Counted from the first letter of the stretch, positions 1 to 7,260 are shown. The stretch is 24,467 nt of DNA from an uncultured Hungatella sp. (GCA_910588325.1 CAJUPP010000056.1:1-24467), one strand, 5' to 3'. Numbers and translations: made by a program. The notes: a model not told the origin generated them from the sequence alone.

Positions 1-33
1 CCATTTTGTCTGCTTTGTTTCCATGTCTCCCAT
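1..33 (-). CDS. 5' end of an unidentified gene running off the left edge
   Basis: An ATG at 33-31 is preceded by an AGGTGG ribosome binding site (39-44 on the plus strand) at 5-nt spacing, and a well-formed promoter lies about 77 nt upstream of it. Only eleven codons are visible (MGDMETKQTKW) before the window ends. They are too few to name a family or confirm that the frame stays open. The support is the promoter, binding site and start codon in the right order. The gene would lie downstream of, and in the same direction as, the SymE-like gene, but its own promoter suggests separate transcription. Confidence 0.45.
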   Translation of the reverse strand, partial: MGDMETKQTKW

Positions 34-109
34 TTTATCCACCTGCTTTCTTTCAACAAATCACTGCCGGAAAACTCTGCATGATCCAAAAGCCCTGTTA
101 TCTATTTCT

Positions 110-138
110 ATTATACACAGCCTTCCGGCAAATTACAA
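110..138 (-). promoter_or_regulatory. Sigma-A type promoter for the left-edge gene
   Basis: On the minus strand, TTGTAA (138-133) and a perfect TATAAT (115-110) are separated by 17 nt. Transcription would start near 103 and leave a leader of about 70 nt before the ATG at 33. Confidence 0.55.
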
Positions 139-174
139 TAAGCCAAGAACCTGTCTCCCGGCATTTTTTCCTTT

Positions 175-339
175 TTATTCTTTCAGGATAACCAGTTTAT
201 TCTGATGGCACTCCACAGACACGCTGCAGCCAATCTCAAAGCCCCTCTGCTCCACCCAGTTTCCCTGTAAGATAATCTGCGGCACACGTTTCCCTCTTTT
301 TGCTGTAAATGAATAAGCTTTCATTCTCCGGGTAGTCAT
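175..339 (-). CDS. SymE-like small toxin-family protein (54 aa)
   Basis: This is a 54-codon ORF from ATG (339-337) to TAA (177-175). Its core, VPQIILQGNWVEQRGFEIG followed by a hydrophobic end (KLVILKE), matches the SymE/AbrB-like signature: Pro-x-Ile-x-Leu-x-Gly-x-Trp-x-x-x-x-Gly-Phe-x-Ile-Gly. SymE in E. coli is an SOS-induced toxin of AbrB-like fold linked to RNA cleavage or nucleoid condensation; many clostridial relatives have no tested function. The start codon overlaps the TGA of the upstream ORF (ATGA), and only a weak GGGG lies ahead of it, so translation is probably coupled to the upstream ORF. No antisense RNA gene could be recognised by eye on the plus strand. Family placement is fairly secure; toxicity is not shown. 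Confidence 0.7.
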   Translation of the reverse strand: MTTRRMKAYSFTAKRGKRVPQIILQGNWVEQRGFEIGCSVSVECHQNKLVILKE

Positions 340-620
340 AGTATACCCCGTACTAATTGCCCAATGTTTCGTGCAGGATATACCCGTTCAAAGTCAAATC
401 GGTGCTCATACAGAAGAAGTCCTACTACCGGGCTGTCTCCCACTACCCAGGTCTCACCGCTGCGTAAAGAACTCTTTCTGGGTCCCTGTAGCAGCGCTCC
501 ATACCGTCCTCACGCCTTTTTCCATAATGGGCTGCTATCATTCCCACATTCTCGAGTATCCACGATCAGCCTTACAATCTTCTCCTCTGGCACATGAAAC
601 TTATAGTCCGTATATCTCAT
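336..620 (-). pseudogene. Small unidentified gene interrupted by TGA, coupled to the SymE-like gene
   Basis: An ATG at 620-618 follows a strong AGGAGGG site (625-631). It opens 36 codons beginning MRYTDYKFHVPEEKIVRLIV and stops at TGA 512-510. The same frame then stays open for 57 codons, including GETWVVGDSPVVGLLLYEH, and ends at a TGA (338-336) overlapping the ATG of the SymE-like gene. The middle part of this frame (about 450-510) looks poor, while another frame there reads EKGVRTVWSAATGTQKEFF. Two compensating small indels in an ancestral gene of about 95 codons would therefore explain the pattern as well as a single nonsense change. It lies 28 nt after the PilX-like gene and could be its last cotranscribed neighbour. 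I do not recognise the family. The first 36 codons may still be made as a short peptide. Confidence 0.45.
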
Positions 621-648
621 AAAGCCCTCCTAAATAATTTTAATAAAT

Positions 649-1377
649 TCATCTCCCTGTTACCATCTCCTCCAAATATACTTCCATCCATTCTTCTGCC
701 TGGTAAATGATCATTCCTGTTACAGTCAAACTCATCATACTGCTGTTCGTTTCTTTCAAAGAACACACTGCCTTTATGTGAATCGGAATTCGATGCGCTT
801 GGGCTTCCTCGAATGTTTCTTCTGTTCCCTCTTCCGTTTCTTCTCCCGTGCCTGCCTTTGAATCTCTCTCCGAATTTTCTTCATCCCATTCCTCTGGCCT
901 TTCTTTCCCTTTTGTATCTGGTTCAACGATTATGTGAATCTCCACATCTGGCATTACCTGATTTTCGTTCAGGTCTTCGGCCAGCTCATTCTTCAAAGTA
1001 ATTGTCAGATAAATCTCCTTCTCTGCCTTTGCCGGGTGGTTTACATAGTCTTTACAAAATTCCTGAATCGTGACCAGCAATTCTCTTTGTACCTTGTTTT
1101 CTATCTCTGCATCCATTCCGGATGTATCCGGATTCCATTCACCTTCACAAAGTTCCAGCTGCCCTTTCAAAAATTCCACAGCTGATAAAAGCGCCAGATA
1201 TTCGGATTGTTCTTTCGCTTTTGTCCCTGTACGTTTCTCATAAGATTGTGCTGTGGAAAGAACCGCCAGGCCAGCCAATACGCAAACCAAAAAGAATATA
1301 AGGACCAGAAAAAGAGATGCGCCCTTCTGGCTTCTCATCTTTTCTGCAGCCCTCTCCCACTTTGCCTTCCTTATCAT
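649..1377 (-). CDS. PilX/minor-pilin-like membrane-anchored protein
   Basis: The product is about 242 residues. Near its N-terminus a short basic stretch (RSQKGASLFL) leads into one hydrophobic helix (about residues 18-38, FLVLIFFLVCVLAGLAVL), an arrangement like PilX or other type IV pilus minor pilins. The rest is soluble, with a very acidic Glu/Thr-rich stretch around residues 165-200. It is the fourth gene of the pil block. The longest frame starts at TTG 1383, but AGGAG (1388-1392) is then only 4 nt away. ATG 1377 gives 10-nt spacing and an ATGA overlap with the pilO-like stop, so I chose it. No canonical prepilin peptidase site (Gly before Phe with Glu at +5) is obvious, so assignment rests on position and the N-terminal helix. 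It could be an accessory membrane protein of the pilus. Confidence 0.55.
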   Translation of the reverse strand: MIRKAKWERAAEKMRSQKGASLFLVLIFFLVCVLAGLAVLSTAQSYEKRTGTKAKEQSEYLALLSAVEFLKGQLELCEGEWNPDTSGMDAEIENKVQRELLVTIQEFCKDYVNHPAKAEKEIYLTITLKNELAEDLNENQVMPDVEIHIIVEPDTKGKERPEEWDEENSERDSKAGTGEETEEGTEETFEEAQAHRIPIHIKAVCSLKETNSSMMSLTVTGMIIYQAEEWMEVYLEEMVTGR

Positions 1378-2018
1378 TTCCAATCATCTCCTGCAAGACC
1401 GCCTCTGCTGTCCTCATCCTCCCTTCTTCTGCCGTCTTCATCCTCTCTGTCATCCTGGCTTTCCAGGCCGCCGTCCATTACAACCTTGTACTCCTCCTCT
1501 GCCGTTTCATAATATGTAACCAGCAGATTCCCGTAAACTATCTCCTGTTCTTTTGTCAAATCTATCGCTTTTACCAGACAGCGGTATTTTCCGTTTTCCA
1601 CTGCCTCCAGAATCTCCCTGGCCTGTTCATAGGAATCCGTCTGAAATGATACAAGAATATCCCTCCGCACAATATTCCCCGAGAATTCTTCCTGAGAAAA
1701 ATGAAACTCATAAGACTTCGCCTCTGCCAGAATCTCTCCCAGTTCTTTCATCTCACAAGTAAGGTTATTGTAGGCGCCAAGTTCTCCTTTTCCCTTCTGC
1801 GGTTTTTGTTCCATCTGAAGGTTCATGCTGTCCTTTCGTTCTGCCATATGTTTCTGAATTTCCAGTTCGTCCTCCACTGCCGATTGCTCTCGCCTGGCAT
1901 CCTCTATCTTTGCAAACAAAGGCTTTCCCACAAAAATATAGCAAACGATTGCCACCAGAAGCGTAAAGGCAGCTGCCAGCAAAAAATTGTCCTGAAACGT
2001 AAATTTCCGGCTGATCAC
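1374..2018 (-). CDS. pilO: PilO-like type IV pilus inner-membrane protein
   Basis: The product has 214 residues: a short cytoplasmic tail, one membrane helix (about 11-32, NFLLAAAFTLLVAIVCYIFV), a coiled-coil-prone segment (about 35-75) and a compact C-terminal region. This is the PilO layout. PilO pairs with PilN across the membrane and links the PilM ring to the rest of the pilus alignment complex. The last 30 residues are rich in Asp, Glu, Arg and Gly (DDREDEDGRRREDED), which is unusual and looks like a disordered tail. The start is GTG 2018 with GGAGGGG at 2024-2030 and 5-nt spacing; the ATG two bases earlier is followed at once by a stop. Sequence identity to PilO is not obvious by eye, so order and topology carry the call. 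Confidence 0.62.
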   Translation of the reverse strand: MISRKFTFQDNFLLAAAFTLLVAIVCYIFVGKPLFAKIEDARREQSAVEDELEIQKHMAERKDSMNLQMEQKPQKGKGELGAYNNLTCEMKELGEILAEAKSYEFHFSQEEFSGNIVRRDILVSFQTDSYEQAREILEAVENGKYRCLVKAIDLTKEQEIVYGNLLVTYYETAEEEYKVVMDGGLESQDDREDEDGRRREDEDSRGGLAGDDWK

Positions 2019-2059
2019 ATGTTCCCCTCCTGTATTTCAATCATCCATCTCTTTCAAAG

Positions 2060-2635
2060 CTAATATTCCTCCGCTTCAACCAACACCGCCGTCAGATCCG
2101 CTGTTACTGTCTGTCCTCCGCCCTCATCCGTTTCATTCTCTCTGGCTGCCGTCACAGCTACCGTAACCTGCCTGGTCAAAGGACTTGCCTCCAATTCCTG
2201 CATCAGGCTTGAAAGTCCGGATAATGGCATCGCTTCAATCACCACACGACAAGTATTGTCCTGAATCTCCAGGCTCTTTGTTCCTCCATAAGCAGCTGTC
2301 TTTTCCTCCATCAGTCTTACTGCCGGCCCGCGCTCTATGATATCAGCCTCCTCTTCTGTCAAATAAGTGCAAAAATACTGTCCATAACGCTCTTCCACCT
2401 GATAATAGTCCTCATTATATTCCTGATATCTGGCCAGTTCTTCCTTTTTCCTTCTTATATCCGTCCTCAGATTTTCCAATCTCTTTAAAGGCCAGAGGAT
2501 ACTCGCGCCTATAATCATTCCAAGCAGAATCAAACATATGAAAAACAATGGCAGCACAAGGCCCGAACGCTCCGGCGCCCTCCCACACTCTGCCAAATTT
2601 ACCGTCTGTTTTGATGGATATATTTCTCTCTTCAT
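2060..2635 (-). CDS. pilN: PilN-like type IV pilus assembly protein
   Basis: This 191-residue product has a short N-terminal cytoplasmic segment starting MKREIYPSKQTVNLAE. A membrane helix follows (about 26-48, VLPLFFICLILLGMIIGASIL), then a coiled coil rich in Arg, Lys and Glu (about 50-80), then an alpha/beta C-terminal region. In PilN the N-terminal peptide binds PilM and the coiled coil pairs with PilO. The frame could begin at GTG 2665, but ATG 2635 has AGGAGGG (2641-2647) at 5-nt spacing and is preferred. It lies 33 nt after pilM and 41 nt before the pilO-like start. The canonical Asn-Leu-x-Pro motif of PilN is only partly present (VNLAE), so the name rests on order and topology as well. 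Confidence 0.65.
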   Translation of the reverse strand: MKREIYPSKQTVNLAECGRAPERSGLVLPLFFICLILLGMIIGASILWPLKRLENLRTDIRRKKEELARYQEYNEDYYQVEERYGQYFCTYLTEEEADIIERGPAVRLMEEKTAAYGGTKSLEIQDNTCRVVIEAMPLSGLSSLMQELEASPLTRQVTVAVTAARENETDEGGGQTVTADLTAVLVEAEEY

Positions 2636-2668
2636 ACACTCCCTCCTGTTTTTACTCTGCCGCACACG

Positions 2669-3580
2669 TTACAGATAAAAAGTGACGCCTGCTGCCGCGG
2701 GACTTATGATGGTTCCTTTCTGGCTTTCCATCGCAGAAATCAGTTCTCCCACATACCCTGGTTTTAAAGAGACATATTCCGCCACAGTTTCACAGAAATT
2801 CTCTTCCATTGCCCTGCCTCCGCAGAAATAAATCCGGGTCATCCTTCTTCCCTGATTGCGGTAATAGTAAAATTGCAGCGTTTTCCTGATTTCCATTCCC
2901 ATAGACTCATAAAATCCGAATCCCTCTCCTGCTATCCGACTATTTTCTATCCGGCGGCAGGCCTCCAAACCCTTTCCGTGAAAAAACAGAATTTTTGTAA
3001 CACAATATCCCAAATCCACAAAACAGTAATCTCCAGGTTCCTCTATCCCCTGCCTTTTCTCATATTCTCTGATTAAATTGGAATAGGCAAATGCTGCCGG
3101 AGCCGCGGCTTTTAATTTCCACCCGGCCAACCGGAGCATTTGCCTGTATTCTTCCATCACTCTCTTTGAGACGGCAGCCGCCATCAAATCCATGGAAACC
3201 GGCTTGTTCTTTTCATCATAAATCATATCCATTACTGCATAATCAAAAATATATGTTTCCTTTTTATCTCTGATAAAATCATGGAATTCATAAGGCAGAT
3301 TTAACTTTAAATGATTCACTGGCATAGCCGACATCCGTAATCTTCTGGTAAATGTAACCTGATCGGGAAGCAGCAGACAGCAATTGCGGCATCTGAAGTC
3401 GTAAGTTTTCGCCATTTTCTTCAGGAATTCTGCCATCATCTCCATGGACATAAGCTTCCCGTTTTTCATAAAATACCCCGGAAACGACTCTGTCTCTTCT
3501 CTGTACAGAACATGATCTCGACACTGAACCATCTTTACCTGCCTTGTTCCAATATCAATTCCTATATATCCTTTCGGCAT
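2669..3580 (-). CDS. pilM: PilM-like actin-fold ATPase of the type IV pilus
   Basis: PilM is a cytoplasmic actin/FtsA-fold ATP-binding protein that caps the PilN tail in the pilus alignment complex. The visible signatures are the phosphate-1 loop YIGIDIGTRQVKMVQ near residue 5, a second phosphate loop FVDLGYCVTKILFF around 188-201, and an adenosine-type Gly-Gly motif YFCGGRAMEENF around 252. The 303-residue length is somewhat below the usual 340-360. The longest frame starts at TTG 3595. I prefer ATG 3580 because AAGGG lies 7 nt before it and the actin-fold strand begins at once. It is the first gene of a four-gene minus-strand block (pilM, pilN, pilO, pilX-like). The extension ATPase, platform protein and prepilin peptidase genes are not in the window. 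Confidence 0.82.
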   Translation of the reverse strand: MPKGYIGIDIGTRQVKMVQCRDHVLYREETESFPGYFMKNGKLMSMEMMAEFLKKMAKTYDFRCRNCCLLLPDQVTFTRRLRMSAMPVNHLKLNLPYEFHDFIRDKKETYIFDYAVMDMIYDEKNKPVSMDLMAAAVSKRVMEEYRQMLRLAGWKLKAAAPAAFAYSNLIREYEKRQGIEEPGDYCFVDLGYCVTKILFFHGKGLEACRRIENSRIAGEGFGFYESMGMEIRKTLQFYYYRNQGRRMTRIYFCGGRAMEENFCETVAEYVSLKPGYVGELISAMESQKGTIISPAAAGVTFYL

Positions 3581-3624
3581 GGCTCTTCCCTTCAATCTTA
3601 CAGTTCACCGTCCTATGGTCAGTG

Positions 3625-3665
3625 GCGAACCGGCGCTGGTATAATCTTTATCAAGATTATACCAT
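3625..3665. repeat. 41-bp direct repeat, copy 1, with 12-bp-stem hairpin
   Basis: This is the first of two identical 41-bp copies. The inner part (3637-3664) is a perfect inverted repeat: arms of 12 bp (TGGTATAATCTT and its complement) around the 4-nt loop TATC. The arm contains TGGTATAAT, an extended -10 sequence readable on both strands. No T-run follows, so it is not a standard terminator. A smaller hairpin (ATGTCC-TCC-GGACAT, 3664-3678) adjoins it. Confidence 0.85.
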
Positions 3666-3736
3666 GTCCTCCGGACATGCTCCCTCCAGGGGATGCACAC
3701 GGTTCGCTTCGGATTTTGTCCTCTCTTCGTTCGGAC

Positions 3737-3777
3737 GCGAACCGGCGCTGGTATAATCTTTATCAAGATTATACCAT
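3737..3777. repeat. 41-bp direct repeat, copy 2, with 12-bp-stem hairpin
   Basis: This copy is identical to the one at 3625-3665 and 112 bp further on. Its hairpin occupies 3749-3776. The first 8 bases (GCGAACCG, 3737-3744) also form an inverted repeat with CGGTTCGC at 3700-3707, so the spacer between the copies can fold as well. The architecture suggests a dispersed intergenic element rather than signals belonging to dapF or pilM. Confidence 0.85.
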
Positions 3778-3829
3778 AAAGCCATATATGGATTCAAGAA
3801 ATCAGCCTTAATTGTCGAATAATGGATAA

Positions 3830-3843
3830 GATGATATATCATC
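3830..3843. repeat. 14-bp perfect palindrome just after dapF
   Basis: GATGATATATCATC is perfectly self-complementary. AATGG (3821-3825) and CCATT (3843-3847) flank it as further matching arms with a bulge. It lies 12 nt beyond the dapF stop. There is no T-run, so terminator function is doubtful; a protein-binding site or the edge of the neighbouring repeat element is possible. Confidence 0.4.
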
Positions 3844-3854
3844 CATTTATTCCT

Positions 3855-4715
3855 TCACTCCAGAGCCCTCAGCTCCTCGCACAGCGAATTTCCGACGGAT
3901 ATTTTTCCCACATATCCCACATCCCCGGTCATTAATACGTTCCAGTCTTTTAGAATCTCAATCTCCAGGGTTCCTCCCGGCATGCGCACATACATTTTTG
4001 AATCTGTCAGGCCCTGACGGTATGCTGCCGCTGCCGCCGCACATCCGCTGCTGCCGGAGGCCAGCGTGTATCCGGCTCCTCTCTCATAGATTTCGATCTC
4101 AATTGTATTCCGGTCAATTACCTTCATAATCTGGGTGTTAATACGCTCCGGAAAATATTCCGCCGTCTCAGAATTTTTACCGATCCGACAAACCAGCTCT
4201 TTGGAAATCTCGTCTAGGAAAATCACCACATGAGGATTCCCGATGCTGACGCAGGTAGCTTTATACGGAATCTTCCCAAAGATAAGCGTCTCATTTACCA
4301 CCTCTCTGACCGGTCCAGTTACAGGAATTTCATTGCTCCAAAAGGATACTTTTCCCATAGACGCTTTCAGCCTGGTGCCCTCCTCATTCAGATACCATAC
4401 CTCCACCTGTCCGCTCTCGGTGCCTAATACCACATGCTGCTTCTGAACATACCCGGCATCCTTTAAATATTTTGCAAAAATCCGGACTCCATTTCCGCTT
4501 TTCTCAGCAATACTGCCATCGGGGTTCCAGATTTTCACTTCCAAAGGCTCTTTCTCAAGAATCGGTCCCTCCAGAATCCCGTCAGAACCTGCTCCAAAAT
4601 GCCGGTCGCAGAGCAGACGTACATTTTCCGGCGATAATTTCAGGGAATTTTTGTTGGGATCAAACACCAGATAATCATTTCCTAACCCGTGATATTTTTC
4701 TAATACGATTTTCAT
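3855..4715 (-). CDS. dapF: Diaminopimelate epimerase family protein with Ser at both catalytic Cys positions
   Basis: The family enzyme interconverts LL- and meso-diaminopimelate for lysine and peptidoglycan synthesis. Recognisable motifs in the 286-residue product are YHGLGNDYLVFD near the N-terminus (8-19), DRHFGAGSDG (37-46), NPDGS followed by GNGVR (64-77), and ERGAGYTLASGSSGCA (about 211-226). Known DapF enzymes carry the two catalytic thiols as Cys-Gly-Asn-Gly and Ala-Cys-Gly-Thr-Gly. Here both are Ser: Ser73 (AGC, 4499-4497) and Ser220 (TCC, 4058-4056). The longest frame starts at GTG 4739, but ATG 4715 follows AAGGAG at 7-nt spacing and gives the usual N-terminus. The gene stands alone between the repeat region and the AraC gene. 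The fold is secure; with both thiols absent the reaction is uncertain, and it may be a divergent racemase or a DapF subgroup. Confidence 0.85.
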   Translation of the reverse strand: MKIVLEKYHGLGNDYLVFDPNKNSLKLSPENVRLLCDRHFGAGSDGILEGPILEKEPLEVKIWNPDGSIAEKSGNGVRIFAKYLKDAGYVQKQHVVLGTESGQVEVWYLNEEGTRLKASMGKVSFWSNEIPVTGPVREVVNETLIFGKIPYKATCVSIGNPHVVIFLDEISKELVCRIGKNSETAEYFPERINTQIMKVIDRNTIEIEIYERGAGYTLASGSSGCAAAAAAYRQGLTDSKMYVRMPGGTLEIEILKDWNVLMTGDVGYVGKISVGNSLCEELRALE

Positions 4716-4834
4716 ACCTTTCTCCTTTTCCTTACCCACATTTCTATTGTAACAGTTGAGATACCCTTTAAATGGTTCCTTTCTATTCCCAGTATATGCT
4801 CCATGATTTTACTTTTCTATCCATTTTGTGCTTT

Positions 4835-4863
4835 CTATATTGCAAATCCTGCTGTATACTGTA
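4835..4863 (+). promoter_or_regulatory. Possible promoter of the AraC-family gene
   Basis: A good -10 (TATACT, about 4855-4860) lies roughly 100 nt before the chosen start. The matching -35 region is weak (TTTCTA at about 17 nt). The 120 nt between dapF and this point are AT-rich and show no other clear signal. Confidence 0.25.
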
Positions 4864-4963
4864 AGATAAAGCAAATACTCCCGAAAAATCATCGCCGGCA
4901 GCAAGTGACAGAGAGATTTTGGGAATACATAAAATACGAGAAAAGGAAATTATCACAAAAATT

Positions 4964-5851
4964 ATGGATAAACAGACAAAAAGAAACTCCCCGCTTTCAG
5001 GAGAAACAGATTATGAAAAGCGGGGATACTTAAACTCAGATTTTAAATTGTTTCATTTGACCGATATTCCTGACGAAGAATTTGAATTCCATTACCATGA
5101 TTTCGATAAAATCATCATCTTTCTGTCCGGCCATGTGGATTACACCATAGAAGGCCGTACTTACCGGCTGATGCCTTATGACATCGTGCTGGTAAATCAT
5201 GGGGAGATTCACCGTCCCGCCATCGACCAGTCTGTACCTTATGACAGGATCATCGTATACCTTTCTCCTGACTTTTTAAACTCTTACCAGACACAAGACT
5301 ACGACTTAAGTGAATGCTTCCGCTGCGCCGCAAAGGCACATTCCAACGTCCTGCGCATGGGTGCGGCAGAAGCAGACAGCCTTTTTTTAACCATCCGGCT
5401 TCTGGAAAAAGCCAGCACGGAAGAGGCCTATGCCAATGATTTATACTGTCAGGTGCTGTTTTTGGAATTTCTCATTCATTTAAACCGCACCGCCCTTTCC
5501 CACAGACAGAATTACTTCGCCGCCAGCCATTTTAATCCCAAAATTGTTGAAATCACGGACTTCATCAACCAGCACCTGTCCTGGGATTTAAACGTGGACC
5601 TGATTTCCCGGACATTTTTCTTAAGCAAATATCATCTTATGCGGCTTTTCAAACAGGAAACCGGCTATACCATCGGCGGCTACATCAACTGCAAACGCCT
5701 TCTCATGGCAAAACAGCTTCTTCTTGAAGAAGAATCCATCACCCATATCTGTTATCTGTGCGGGTTTAAAAACTATTCCACCTTTTTCCGGGCATACAGG
5801 AAATTCTTCCACGAAGCGCCCCATGAGACGAAACACTCAAACACGCTGTAG
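4964..5851 (+). CDS. AraC-family transcriptional regulator with cupin sensor domain
   Basis: The product is about 295 residues. The N-terminal half is a cupin-like ligand-binding domain, with EFHYHDFDKIIIFLSGHVDY and later DIVLVNHGEIHRP. The C-terminal 100 residues hold two helix-turn-helix motifs ending in the AraC signature (ITHICYLCGFKNYSTFFRAY followed by a short basic helix). Such proteins usually activate nearby sugar or stress genes. The frame is open back to TTG 4919. Neither that codon nor ATG 4964 has a well-spaced ribosome binding site (AAGGA is 16 nt before the ATG), so the start is uncertain. It converges on the MATE gene with 13 nt between stops, so it is not in that operon, though it may still control it. 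Family certain; target unknown. Confidence 0.85.
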   Translation: MDKQTKRNSPLSGETDYEKRGYLNSDFKLFHLTDIPDEEFEFHYHDFDKIIIFLSGHVDYTIEGRTYRLMPYDIVLVNHGEIHRPAIDQSVPYDRIIVYLSPDFLNSYQTQDYDLSECFRCAAKAHSNVLRMGAAEADSLFLTIRLLEKASTEEAYANDLYCQVLFLEFLIHLNRTALSHRQNYFAASHFNPKIVEITDFINQHLSWDLNVDLISRTFFLSKYHLMRLFKQETGYTIGGYINCKRLLMAKQLLLEEESITHICYLCGFKNYSTFFRAYRKFFHEAPHETKHSNTL

Positions 5852-5864
5852 TACATCCGGCCCG

Positions 5865-7193
5865 TTAAAATTTCCGGATAATCTTCATACAGAGCAGCGA
5901 CGCCAGAACAATCGAGACAAAGTCCGCCGTAGGCTGTGCATAGATTACCCCCTCCAGTCCAAACATCTGGTTCAGCAAAAACACCAGAGGAATAAATACC
6001 AGCCCCTGACGGCATATGGTAAGGATCAAGGAAGGAAGTGCTTTTCCCATTCCCTGCAGCACATTAATACACAAAAACAGGATTCCGATAACCGGACCAG
6101 AAAGCTGCAGTGCAATCACCATCTGGATTCCGTAATCAATAACCGCATCGTCATTAATAAATGCCTGAATGATACCTTCTCTGGCGATAACCATAAATAC
6201 GGTCAGCAAGGTACCCATAATCACCGCGCATGCGCCTGTGAACCAGAATACCTTCATCAGACGCGCTTTATTTCTGGCTCCGTAATTATACCCAATCAAA
6301 GGCTGAATTCCGGCGCAGAGGCCGATCTGCAGAAGCACTACCAGCATATTGGCTTTCATAGCCACACCCATGGCAGCCACCGGAGTGTCCCCATAGCTTG
6401 CCAACACATGGTTCAGCACAATGTTGGCACAGCTCATCAGGATATTGTTTAAGGAAGCCGGAATTCCGATAGAAGCCACACTGAGCGCAATCCTCTCTCC
6501 CATCCGAAAGTCTTTCAGGCGGATGGAGAGACTGGATTTCTTTCTCAAAAAGTACTGCAGGTAAAATGCACTGGCTGCCATGTTGCCGATGACCGTTGCC
6601 ACAGCCGCGCCTGCCACGCCCCAGTTAAATACCAGAATCATAATAGGATCCAGCACAATATTGGTGATTGTACCGATCATATTTCCAATCATGGATTCCT
6701 TGGATGCGCCTTCCCCTCTTAAAATATTACCGAAGGCCGTTCCAAACATGATAAAAGGGCCTCCGAATGCGATATAGCTTAAGTAGTTTCTGGCATAGTC
6801 AATGGTATTCTCGCTGGCGCCGATCATTTTTAAAATCACATCCATTCCTGCTAAAAAAAGAATGGCCATGATGATACCCAATCCCAGAGAGCCGTAGCAG
6901 CAGAACGATGAAATCTGTCTGGCACGTTCCAGCTTTTTCTCACCCAGAGCTCTGGATATGGCGGAGCTGCCACCAATTCCAAATAAGTTTCCCAAAGCCA
7001 TAAATACCATGAACACAGGCGTCGCCAGGGAAACTGCCGCCACCTGCATAGGATCACCGGTCTGTCCGATAAAAAAAGTATCGGCCATGTTGTAGATCAC
7101 CACTACCAGCATGGAAATCATAGTGGGAATGGCCATAACCGCTACTGCCTTCGCTACTGGTGCATCTTCAAATAATTCTCTGTTATTATTCAT
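5865..7193 (-). CDS. MATE-family multidrug/cation antiporter
   Basis: A 442-residue integral membrane protein with about 12 hydrophobic helices in two similar halves. It begins with the MATE-type segment (PTMISMLVVVIYNMADTFFIG, Asp near residue 38), then LFGIGGSSAISRALGEKKLERA, then NILRGEGASKESMIGNMIG. The second half has the matching QPLIGYNYGARNKARLMKVF. This is the layout of MepA-like MATE exporters, which use Na+ or H+ gradients to expel cationic drugs or metabolites. The start ATG 7193 follows GGAGG at 5-nt spacing. The gene has its own promoter 40 nt upstream of the start, with a palindrome over the -35, and lies between two AraC-type regulators, either of which could act on it. The substrate cannot be read from the sequence. 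Confidence 0.92.
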   Translation of the reverse strand: MNNNRELFEDAPVAKAVAVMAIPTMISMLVVVIYNMADTFFIGQTGDPMQVAAVSLATPVFMVFMALGNLFGIGGSSAISRALGEKKLERARQISSFCCYGSLGLGIIMAILFLAGMDVILKMIGASENTIDYARNYLSYIAFGGPFIMFGTAFGNILRGEGASKESMIGNMIGTITNIVLDPIMILVFNWGVAGAAVATVIGNMAASAFYLQYFLRKKSSLSIRLKDFRMGERIALSVASIGIPASLNNILMSCANIVLNHVLASYGDTPVAAMGVAMKANMLVVLLQIGLCAGIQPLIGYNYGARNKARLMKVFWFTGACAVIMGTLLTVFMVIAREGIIQAFINDDAVIDYGIQMVIALQLSGPVIGILFLCINVLQGMGKALPSLILTICRQGLVFIPLVFLLNQMFGLEGVIYAQPTADFVSIVLASLLCMKIIRKF

Positions 7194-7231
7194 TCATTCC
7201 TCCAAATATTGTAAAATTTGCCACTTATAAA

Positions 7232-7260
7232 ACTATAGCACGTTTCTTTTAAACTTTCAA
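7232..7260 (-). promoter_or_regulatory. Sigma-A type promoter of the MATE gene with palindromic -35 region
   Basis: On the minus strand, TTGAAA (7260-7255) and TATAGT (7237-7232) are 17 nt apart. The -35 box lies inside the palindrome AAACTT-TC-AAGTTT (7251-7264), and a second AAGTTT occurs 9 bp further at 7268-7273. A repressor or activator binding there would affect RNA polymerase directly. Transcription would start near 7225, giving a leader of about 32 nt. Confidence 0.6.

Noticed and set aside
510..512. Internal TGA read as selenocysteine
   Set aside because: No SECIS-like hairpin is evident directly after it, the surrounding sequence is not a redox motif, and an alternative frame in the middle suggests indels instead.
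3512..3842. Open frames of 61-99 codons across the repeat region between pilM and dapF
   Set aside because: They run through the 41-bp repeats and hairpins on both strands, have no ribosome binding sites and change frame content with the repeats; the DNA structure explains them.
5852..5880. Possible bidirectional terminator between the AraC and MATE genes
   Set aside because: ATCCGG and CCGGAT form only a 6-bp stem with a 13-nt loop that overlaps the MATE coding end, and neither side has a T-run.
5724..6452. 242-codon open frame on the plus strand overlapping the AraC and MATE genes
   Set aside because: The composition is unlike a real protein (very rich in Gln, Asn, His and Arg), and both strands are accounted for by well-supported genes.
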